In this document: positions 54,764 through 64,000 of the stretch, piece after piece | Position numbering within the stretch: position 1 is the stretch's first letter | How the letters are laid out: the number at the start of each line of letters is the position of its first letter | Source of the DNA: Phanerochaete sordida | Lineage: Eukaryota; Basidiomycota; Agaricomycetes; Polyporales; Phanerochaetaceae | Length of the DNA: 64,000 nt | Reading direction: 5' to 3' | Assembly: GCA_019973155.2 (NCBI GenBank) | Contig: BPQB01000027.1 | Location: forward strand, 62,001 to 126,000 | Made by a program: the position numbers and the translations under genes | The notes under the pieces: model-generated | Databases searched by the model: none | What the model saw: only the letters and a program-made list of their open reading frames with translations | Told to the model about the DNA's origin: nothing

Positions 54764-56100
54764 ATGGCCACCACAGACCCCGTTGCGGCCCTCGCAGAGG
54801 CGACTCGACAGATGAACGAGGAGACCAAGAGGATCCTCGATTATGAGCAAAACTGGATTGATAAACAGGCGTTTCTGCAGTCGCGCGGGTACATGCTGCG
54901 AGCGCGATACCGTCCAGGTTGGCGACCCTCCTGGGAGCAGGACCCTACACTCGACCCGTTCTCCTGCGATGACTTTTGGAGGCTTCCTGTGAGTTTATAC
55001 ATGTCCTTCAGCACTCTATGGTTCACATGTGCCTGCAGTACTTTCCAAGCATCACAGACGCGACGCGCATCGCGGACGGACGTCTCGTTTGCATTAAGCG
55101 CGTCACCACTGACGGTCAAGAGCTCCTCATAGCCAACTACTTCTCAACAGGCCCTTTGCGAGAGGATCCGAAAAACCACTGTGTTCCCGTCATCGACAGC
55201 TTCAGAGACGAAGAGACACCGGAAGATTCCTACATCGTCATGCCCTTTATGAGGAACATGGACGACCCTCCGTTTGAACTGGTGACTGACGTTCTCGAGT
55301 TTGCCGACGAAGTGCTCGAGGTGAGCGTTTCGATTGTCTCGTCTTCCGCCACTCACCGGGGCGTCAGGGTATCGCGTTCATGCACGCCCACGGTGTCGCC
55401 CACAGGCGCGTGCCTTCTCTGCCTGTGTATCACTATACTGATGATACAATAGAGACCCTGCCCCGTCGAATATCCTTATGGACGCAGATTCCATGTACCC
55501 CAAAGGTTACCACCCTGTCTTTAAAACCTATCTGCCCAATTTTAGGACAAGGGCATGGCCGTACTCGAGGTTCAGCGCGCCCGCCGGTGTGCGCTACTAT
55601 CTCGCGGACTTCGGCATCTCCGCACGCTTCGCTGCCGGCCAGCAGCGCCTGGTCAGCGGGGAGATCGGCGCCGACCGCGAGGTGCCCGAGCTGCACAGCG
55701 GCGCGCCGTACGACCCGTTCAAGGTCGACATCTTCGTCCTCGGGAACGTCTTCAAGAAGCGGATACACGACGTGAGGCCCCTTCCTGCCCGTCCTCCGTG
55801 TCGCCGTGCTGACGGGCGCCGCAGAAATACTTCCGCGTCGGCTTCTTCGCGCCGCTCATTACGGCCATGATGCAGCACAACCCGCAGAACCGCCCAGACG
55901 CAACGGAGGCCCTCGCGATGTGGCAGAAGATCCGCCGGCGCGTCCTGCTGACCCAGAGGCTCTGCCGGCTGCAGGGGCGCGATGAGGCTCTTGTGCAGAC
56001 TGTCGTCCTGGACATCGCCTCTGTCATCAAGGTTGCGTACGTACTTGCGAAGCGCTTCGCGGGCTGGTCCCTACGCTGGTTGTTACTTCTTATCTCGTAG
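54764..56100 (+). CDS. K1 family kinase with intact HRD and DFG, C-terminal membrane segment
   Basis: 379 residues, exons 54764-54988, 55039-55320, 55368-55405, 55453-55771 and 55825-56100. N-terminal cap with RARYRPGWRPSW; beta-3 Lys 95 (RLVCIKRV); HRDPAPSNI with Asp 183 and Asn 188; DFG at 234-236 (YLADFGISARF); PYDPFKVDIFVLGNVF; hydrophobic C-terminus (TVVLDIASVIKVAYVLAK). As in K1d, about 46 residues separate Asn from DFG and carry YPKGYHP. The intron inside the HRD motif (55406-55452) begins GCGCGT, where K1d has GTGCGT; using this GC donor gives exactly HRD, while every GT alternative breaks the frame. Head-to-head with 53347-54222. Confidence 0.84.
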
Positions 56101-56579
56101 CCCCCGTGACCACTTCGATTTCGTCAGGGCAATCTCAGTTGCACTCTTATATTCGGCAGGCGAGTCTTGTCAGGCACACTACGCCAGAGCATTTATGTTT
56201 TAACAGAACCGTTACATTCGAATTATCATTACCGTCTCACCTGAATGCGCGATCGTGTGAGCGAGTGTTGGAGTTCTGCCGTCGCGATGTGGCATATCGT
56301 GAGCACTCTGATCATGCAGACTCAGACGCCAAGCGGCTCACCGTCGACTAGGGGACGCGCTGCTCTACGCCATGCCTCGTTGGTCATACGAGAGGCCACG
56401 CGCCAATACCATCTACAGTTATCCTGAACGAGTACAAGGTGGCACCTGGGACGCAGTCGAACCCCCAGGCGTCGGTTGAGAGCAGCTCCGTCACTGCTAC
56501 TAGGACACCCAGGGGCTTATCTTGACTTTGCCTATATTCTTGCAGCTGAATGGTTAGCGGTCTTTCAAGTCCTCTCCCC

Positions 56580-56700
56580 AACCTCCTGGCACGACGGCCA
56601 GGATTCCCAGTCGCGGCTGCCCTTGGCGCTTAGATAATTGCTGCAATTGGCAGGAGGCGCGTCATGTTTGGCCTTGTATCTCCTTATGTAATCTTGTCCC
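56580..56700 (-). repeat. Dispersed repeat R3, copy B
   Basis: Reverse complement matches 30350-30480 over about 75 bp (TTACATAAG, ACAAGGCCAAACAT, GCGCCTC-TGCCAA, AAGCGCC). Identity estimated by eye. Confidence 0.45.
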
Positions 56701-58099
56701 ACGGGAGGTCGTGTACCACAGTCCGCTTGCTGTAAAGGGTCTGGCCTTCTGTGGCACCTATACTGTGGATCTGTAGCAATGTTTTGCTTGCCTTGTAGCA
56801 GAGGCTTGGGAATATCAAGGGCACTTCGCCCCAGAGTCCCAGACCGTGTATCCGGGATGTATCCATTTGAACGGCGGCTGAGCGCCGAGACCCAGCCTGC
56901 ACCGCTACCGCCTCCTCTGCTCGTCCCACCACTTCGTCTCCAGCCCCAGCGGACCCGACGTGCTCCTCTCATATCCCTCTCAGCGCACCCCATTGGTGAG
57001 GTCCACAGCCACATCTTAGGCATCCTCCCGTCCATCCTCCCGAGCCCTACGGCCCCAACGACGGGCACACCGGAAGCATCGACCCCAGACTAACGACCGC
57101 GCGAGCCCGTCTCTCGCTCCCCGGCATCTTCACTCAGACGACCAGCTTTTGCGCCCAAAACCGCCGTCTGAGCCCATCGAGCCGGTCGTCGCAGGACCAA
57201 GTGGTCGTCTCGTCCCCGCGGCCTGTCTCTTTTCTCTGCGGGTATGTGTGGATATTCCACGGCTGACGACTAGAGTCCCATGCCGTCTGCGAGGCATACA
57301 CAACTCCGACGCGCAGCTAAGCGGTCTGCCAGGACGGCACACTGGTACCCGTAGACTGCCTGCCCAGGACGAAGACCGACGGGGAGCCGGCGGTCCGGGG
57401 AGCAGGATCTCGACGCCCAGTGCTGTGCCTGGTGAGCACGCCGCGAGATCGACGCATGGCACGCCAAACGCTGCTTTCGCCCGCCCTGGACTCGGTCCGC
57501 GCTTGCGGCGGGTGTGGCACGTCTGTTGCTGGTCGGGTGTGCTAGCATGGGAGGCATCGCGTTCGTAGAGCTGGAAGCAAATATATTGTTCTGGCATACG
57601 ACAAGGAGCGAGCGACATAGTCTGATAGACGTGTGTGTATTTACAGCCCGCCATCGAGCTGTGGCTAGCTGGGACGTCCGGCTCCGATGCTTGTGCTGGA
57701 TTCAGACTCGTGCGCGCCGCTGAAAGCGCCACGGGAGCGAGGAACACGACAAGTGTCGCCGCAATGCAGAGCAGTCCTGCCAGAATATGGTCGGCGACGA
57801 GCGTTTTCGAGTCTTTGTTGGCGGATTATGTCTGTGGGCTAAATGTCATGGAGCACGTCAGCAGGCCGCGCGAGCTCCCGGCGGAGGGACCATGCTTCGC
57901 CAGCAGGGGGCCCGCCTCTTTACTGGTGCATGGGGTGCCTGAGGCAGGGTGTAGGAGAGGGATGTTTGCTTCAAGTGGAGTTTGCATTTGCTGCTGGTGC
58001 CCCCGCCGTATCGCAGCACGGCCCAGCGATGCGGGTCCTCGCGGCGGTCCTGGTCAACAACCGAGCTGCATGACTTTAGCGGTGCACACGCGTAGACAT

Positions 58100-58650
58100 G
58101 GAAGCACGCGCACCGTATGTGTCAAGCGCAGCATGTCCGCAACCTCTTGCCCGTGTATCAATGCCCTGCTTGCTCCATCCCTCACGGCGTGCGGCACGCC
58201 GCCGACAACGAGCGGATGTTCGCGCCCCGACGTCGGCGCGGTCGTCGAGCCAGGCTCCGCGACAAAGATACAAGAGCTTGTCTCCGCGTGGGTCTTCGAA
58301 GGAAATGGAGTGATATATGCGTCTGTTGGTGATGGTCGTTGTGTGTCTCCTTGGAGGACCGTGTGGACGACACGTGAAACGACGCCGGGGCCTTCGGATC
58401 ATCCAGGGCGCGCGCGGCGGCCAGGTGGCTCCCTGGCTCGCTGCGAATGACTTCGGAGACAGCACTTCCGTACGAGGAGGGCGGCTGGCCAAGGGGAGGC
58501 GAGAAGGAGGAGAGCCCGAGTCCTGGGAGGTCGCGCAGAGTTCGAGGCAAAGCGGACGGCGGCGCGGCGGGGGCAATGCGGCGATCGAGCGAAGCGCCGA
58601 TCTGAGATCGTTTGATCCGCCGACGCGTCGGCCAGATCCCGACGATCTGG
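58100..58650. repeat. Dispersed repeat R2, copy B
   Basis: Same orientation and block order as 47740-48290; the copies differ by many substitutions and small gaps, so the duplication is not recent. Confidence 0.5.
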
Positions 58651-61600
58651 CGTAAGCAAAGGCACGCCATTGGCGGGCCCAAGCTCTCATGGTCACCACG
58701 TCGTTGAACCGCCGCCTTCCTATCCGCGGCGGCCACCGCAAGAGACTACTAGGCCACTCGATGGTGCGCAGGCGTTGACCTATATGAAGCGGTCTGGGCG
58801 CGCGACCGTCTTAACTTTCCAATGGTCGACGGCCGGCGAGGTCATCTGCGGACGAACTAGGCACCGGCCAATGATACGAGCACTGGGGACTGCTGGTACG
58901 CTATCCGCTAGTGTTCTCTCGCTTCCTCACGCATCTAACCAGGTCCTGACAATCCAGACGTTCAGCTCGTCCCCGCGACCGCCATCCTACCGACGTACAT
59001 CGACTCGACCTAGCGCAGACCAGAACTCGCATGAAGACGAGCATCGTTACTGAACGCAGCACGCTTCTCTCGCACACAAATGGATAGCCGGACCTAACAA
59101 CGTCGCCCTCTGTACCATGGGGTCGGCGTCGGCGACATGCAGCACTTTCCCGCTGACTTCGGTCTGTCCGTATCCATGCCGCCGGCAGAGCGGCTCGCGC
59201 TCAGGCTTAGAGGGCCAGCGAGACGCATTGACGGCCGATGACCTCGTTCCCAGACCCGCCTTTCGCCGGTGCCCTACCGACGTGCGTTGCTCTCAGACCT
59301 GATGTTCCCGCGCTCGCTCACATCGGCTGTAGACACGACTCCGGACAGGCGCGGCGCGGCGGTACCGGACACTGTCGAGCGCTCACGACGACAAGCAAGA
59401 GATCCGCCGTCCGCGCGTTGCTCCCGTACCTACGATAGTACGGCCGCGGGTACGGCTGCCCTCGACTCTGCCCGGCGTTCCGCGCGCCCATACGGCACGA
59501 GAGAGCACGTTGGTACGACGCATCGCACGCGGTGACAGCTTGTTCGCGGTGTTGCAGCCCTGAGGCCTGATTGCTGGCTGGGTGCTACTCTGTGTAGTTT
59601 GGGCTGTGTTGTACGTCGCGTGCCATGCTGAAACGGGGTTACTGTGCGGATGTGCCGCCATCTGCTATGACTTGATTCCTCATTCGTCTGAATGGCATCT
59701 CCAACGCCGGCCAAGCAGGTAGCCAGCCAAACGCACTGCCATGACCGCGCAACAGGGTGGCATCAAGGCGAAACGCATTGTGCCCCTCGCAGCACAACGC
59801 CCCGTCCAATCTGCCCTCCTCGGACCGTCCCACCTGCAATCCACAAACCCTCCGCATAGGCATCCCCCGCCTGCCTCATTCACCGCCGCCCATTGTCTCT
59901 GCTATACAACCGCTCTCACCAGGGCCCGGGAGGGCACCGCGGCCCGTGCCCTCTGCCTGTGTCCGTGCTTCGCGGGGATCTGCGGCCGCCGTCCTGGGAC
60001 ACAGAGGGCTTTTGTTCGGGGCTTGTACGAGCTTTGTCGCGTGCTGTTGTTGCACGAGGAGCGCATCGATAGCGAGCCATTTTCTTGTGACTCGACGGGT
60101 CGGGAATGGTGACCGGCTTTGCAGAAGGCCGAGGCCAGGGCTGAAAGACCCAAGCGACACTCGGAGACGTCGGGACGTGTCTTGCGGGGTTCCAGCGTAG
60201 TACACGCACTCTATAGCTAGGCCCACCGCACATCGCCGCACAGAGCGTCGGGGCGGGAGTCCTTTCAAGAGGTTGGGTTGTTGCGAGAGAACAAATATAT
60301 TGGCGCCTCGTAGGAAGGCGCATGAGTTCTACAGCACTGGCCTACGTTCGCGGCAGCGGAGCTCTCAAGTCGTACAGGTGGCAGAGGGGCCCGCCATGCG
60401 TGTATGTAGCGTCACAAAGACACCGAGCAGCCAGTGCAGAGAGCTGCCCTGAGGCAAAATCAGCGACGATTCGAAGTGCACACAGCGAAGACGCACCTCG
60501 CGCCGACCGAGACGGAGCACCGCCGGAAGCTCGGGCGTCCAAACACTTCGACGTGGTTCACGTCCAGTGTTTGAGCGGGGCCCTCGTTTGGGACAGTGCG
60601 GTGCACCTGCATCTTTATCGGCCGCGCGAGGGCGCGACGCGCACGACGTCCAAGTGGAGAGAGCCGAGGTCGAGGATAGCGCCATACCTGAGGCTCGGCG
60701 CGGCGGTGCAGCCGTGACTGTGCCTTCTACGCAAGGCTCAGACGGTTGTGTGCCAGTGTGCAGAAGCGCACGTACCTCGACTGGGTCACGGTGTGCGCAG
60801 CGTCTGGCTCGGGGACCGGGAATTGTGTGCAGCGAAGCAAGCTACGTGACGGCTGAGTGCAATTCATCTGGCGCGGATTAGCAAGCAGCTTGCCACTTCA
60901 TTGGCACTCTCCGCGCCACACCCCAGCTCGAATGGCCCAGCTGTATTTTCAGCGATACCTACATGTGTTCGCTCGCCCGCGCTGATCCGGAATCGCGGGC
61001 TCCTCGTCACGCTGAGTACCCGTGGTATCAAGCGTTGAGGCAAGGGCTAACACGAGGATCCTGTCAACCTCAATCTATAACTATGCGCGCACCGTCTTCT
61101 CCTACACGACAACCTCCTTCTCCCAAGCACCACGAGCTTCGGGGTGCTTTTCAGCCTGCCCGCTATTATGCTAATCGTGTCGGTCCTGCCGCAGGCCATC
61201 CTGTGCTCGAGCCTCGAGACGATCGAGACGGGAGCGAGCAGCTGCACGATGTGCCTTCACGTGCTGCAACCAAGCCTGGCTGTGGGTGGGTGGACTGTGC
61301 TGCGGAGATCCGTTGTGGTTTTCCGAGCCTTACACCCTTAGATGTTCTGATCCGGACTCATCAACGTGTGTATCGTAGTCACGACGAAGGTGCAGCGTAC
61401 CTTTTATTTCTCAAATACGATATCCAACCACCCACACGGAATCACCGGTTGAGCGGGCATCTACGCTACGCATGCTTGAGTTCTTCGCCGTGTTCTTGCG
61501 GGAGAGCAGAGGTGGATATCCCCTGTGACGGCCTTACGAGCAGCCAGGTAACGCGGGCAAGGGAGCACGTGTAGGTACGGTCTTCAGGTCCGGCATACGG

Positions 61601-62289
61601 AGAGTCGTAGGCAGAGGGTGTGCGTATGGATATCCTGGAACTTGTGCTTAGGAGGACGAGTAGAGTAACGCAGAACGGGAACCTACCATTGCGTGTACAG
61701 GCTGTCGCTCGGCGGCTCGACAATGGCGCGCTGAAGCATCGAAACAATTCGTTATATCGTCGTGTGTGCGGTGAGGGTAATGGCAAAGGTATCGTGCCGA
61801 GGGAGTCTTTACAAGTCGTATCACACAGAATGGCAACGTTCTTCTGCTGTGTGACCCTGCGTCGGCGGTAGAACTGCTGTTGTCTGCGGAATGTGCTGGC
61901 GGAAGACTCAACGGAGAGGAAGCAACAGTAGACGAACCTGTAGCATGGTACTAAATTCTTGCTCTGCACTGTGGCGGTGGGCCGGATAGAGACAGTCGGG
62001 ACCGTGGCAGTCTCTCGGCGTCGTCCGTTGTTGGATGCAAATCGCCAGAGCGCAATGAGCCTGCAAACCAAATGTACACTAGCTAGCTTCCTGTTGGTCA
62101 TGAAGTGCCTCCAACTTAGGCAAGAATTTCTTCGCGGACATGGTCGACTTGAAGAACACTTCGGGTAGCACGACGCAAAACCAGTCGGTCCAGGTGCTTT
62201 AAACAGCAGAGAAAGGGAGGTGTATTTCAAGGTGCCTCTGCGGTGACGAAGGTGGAGGAAGTGGAGGAGGTGAAGGAACACGGCGAACA

Positions 62290-62420
62290 GGAGGTTGGTG
62301 GGCAGCGCAAAGCGAGGAGGCGCCTGGTCTGCCAGGCCCCCGGACAGCAGCAGTCAAAGTCACGTGGACCTACAAGCCCCCGGAACCACCATGCGTCCAG
62401 TCCGCTTTGCGCGTGAACGA
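62290..62420 (+). repeat. Dispersed repeat R1, copy C (partial)
   Basis: GCCAGGCCCCCGGACAG followed at 16-17 bp by CACGTGGACCT, as in copy A; the similarity fades beyond. Confidence 0.45.
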
Positions 62421-63204
62421 CCATCCTCCGTCCAGGCTTCCCGTGCGTACTAAATGGGGCGGCAAAGGCACTAGGGGGGACTACAGGTCATTTGCTTTAG
62501 GATATGGGCAGGGAATCATCGTACCTCCTGTTGTGGTGAGTGAAAGACTTACACTAGAGCTCATTGAGCCGCCCTTTATGACTTGATTTGTTTTTGACAT
62601 GTCTGCAGTAGTCCTGCTGCCCGCTGTTGCGTCCCAGTACCGTCTCCGGATCAGTTGGGTTGGATCTTAGAGCGTTTATCAAGAATATTGATCAACCAAA
62701 TCATCTGTAGTCCTGGCGCGGGTGGCCCAACCTCGACGTGCGCCTCCTCAGATTGTTGGACATGCAGCTACGAACGCGAGCTATCTACAGGCTCTTGGCT
62801 CCATTGGACGGGTATTCATTTGATCTTTACTATAGTTTCTGTTATCGGAACTGATCGCAGCTTAGTTCAGCCAGTTACTGTGGACTAGTGCAGGCCACCG
62901 TCAAGCTTCTCCGTGAGCATGCAGCTAAGGGCTGTATGGTTTGAAATACTAGTTCAATGTGTGGCTTACCATCTCACGTATGAGCTGGTGTGCTTGATGG
63001 AATTAACAGGGCCGTCGCTGCGAGTTCAGTGGCGAGTTTTAGATCGCCCCATCGGCCGAGAAACCAAAGCTCCCGCTTAGGCGAAGGCTACGCAGACGTC
63101 GGTGCCATTCCTGTACAGCGTAAACCTTGCGTCTCACTTTCCCATTGAAGCGCGTTGCAGACAAGACACGAGTGTATCGCGCGTATTGCTGGCGCCCATG
63201 TCTG

Positions 63205-63237
63205 GCTAGGGTCCAGCTAGGGCCCAGCTAGGGTCCG
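63205..63237 (+). repeat. Three imperfect 11-bp tandem units
   Basis: Units CTAGGGTCCAG, CTAGGGCCCAG and CTAGGGTCCG in a row. Too short and irregular to be telomeric. Confidence 0.6.
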
Positions 63238-64000
63238 ATTCCCTGGATGCCTAGTGCAAAAATCGCGCCGTACTCGGCTTTTCGTTGGAGATCCCAATGT
63301 AGGCCGCAGACAATGGTTACGGTTGGTCTCTACGTCATTCCAATGTGTTGTACAGCGGCCTTCTGCGTGTCGGCGCGGAATTCCGCCACACACATTAGAT
63401 GCGCGTTGCACTCGCTATGAAGCTTTCACTCGGGCGGCTCAAGGTCCGTGATAAGAGGACCACTCGTTTCCGTGCCCCATTTACCGTGCTGCGCTCGAGG
63501 CTCGGAGGAAGCTGGGTTAGGAATTAATGTGGTGCTAGAAAGCTCCATCTAACTTAGCACGGTGACACTCCCGCTTCGCTCGACCGTGCAGTTCCCACGT
63601 GTGATTGCTGAGAACCAATATGAGGGTTTGTCTAGGGTCCATAATAACGTAGGTCTAATGTTAGTGTGGGAGGCGATGTTGCTACTGTTATACAACGAGT
63701 CTACGAAGGCTACGACCCTTGGACCTGAAACGACGCAGAACCTATTTGACACGTGTAATTCGCTACCTAGACGCAGTAATGGCGACAGCTCAGCTACGAA
63801 GGTAATTTCACCTTAGACCTCTGACACGCGATGACGGAGATAAAGTCCTTTATGTGGTGTACAAGGCCGAGAGTCAGCCAGACGGGAGCAGCCGCGAGGC
63901 TGCCCGCGTCCAGAAGAAATGCCACTGCAGCTGTCTCGTTCCGGGCTCTAAGTCTCCAAGACCGTTTGGTCGAGAGAATCCTGGCGCGAATGGCGCACCA

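Larger units (their letters stand above)
56101..64000. other. 7.9 kb with no supported gene; repeat fragments
   Basis: Many short frames exist on both strands but none shows a domain, a consistent splice pattern or a paralog. It contains R3 (56580-56700), R2 (58100-58650), R1 (62290-62420) and an 11-bp tandem repeat (63205-63237). A hydrophobic frame around 61139-61270 (VLFSLPAIMLIVSVLPQAIL) may be a relic of a membrane protein. Confidence 0.4.

Noticed and set aside
61139..61270. Hydrophobic frame (VLFSLPAIMLIVSVLP) as a membrane-protein gene
   Set aside because: Only one short open stretch, with no start, splice pattern or neighbouring exons; at most a relic.
61466..62281. 271-residue reverse-strand frame
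   Set aside because: Composition is Ser/Arg/Cys-rich with no domain or paralog; it looks like a chance open frame in GC-rich DNA.
63205..63237. TAGGG-containing tandem units as telomere sequence
   Set aside because: The unit is 11 bp, only three imperfect copies, and lies inside the window with more unique DNA after it.

Overview
The window is nuclear DNA of a basidiomycete fungus, most likely a mushroom-forming Agaricomycete. Genes are compact, GC-rich and split by many 45-60 nt GT-AG introns. The recognisable families (F-box/LRR proteins, expanded kinase-like genes, small membrane-anchored helical proteins) are typical of Agaricomycete accessory loci. No rRNA, tRNA, CRISPR array or bacterial operon was seen. 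All gene models were spliced by hand from reading frame, splice sites and comparison between paralogs. Exon edges are therefore good but unproven.

Layout. (1) 1-6600 is conserved core: coproporphyrinogen III oxidase (cut by the window edge), a short-chain dehydrogenase/reductase, a proline/serine-rich coiled-coil protein, and HIS1 (ATP phosphoribosyltransferase), which has a 12-nt microexon. (2) 7484-20483 is a duplication zone. It holds three copies of an RGG-tailed protein that I read as Rai1/DXO-like (two copies are broken), F-box/LRR genes, and a tandem segmental duplication of about 4 kb containing F-box, DXO-like and small helical genes. (3) 20229-56100 is a multigene cluster interleaving three families. 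K2 is a C2-like domain, an all-helical domain and a protein kinase (four members, one ending before the kinase). K1 is a kinase-like protein with a C-terminal membrane segment (five members: two with HRD and DFG, three pseudokinases). The third family is small helical proteins, mostly with a hydrophobic N-terminus (five members with the same first-intron phase). (4) 56101-64000 has no gene I can support; it holds fragments of dispersed repeats.

How the genes may work together. The two K1 genes with intact catalytic motifs (40553-41910 and 54764-56100) each sit head-to-head with a small membrane-helical gene and probably share a promoter with it. The K2 proteins combine a likely membrane-binding C2 domain with a kinase that keeps Lys, HGD, Asn and DFG. 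Mixed active, dead and truncated members, closely related paralogs and internal duplications look like a fast-evolving signalling or recognition locus such as allorecognition or innate defence. That function is inference. Nothing in the sequence proves it.

A small non-autonomous DNA transposon (32928-33206) sits in the promoter of one pseudokinase gene. The matching paralogous promoter is its empty site.
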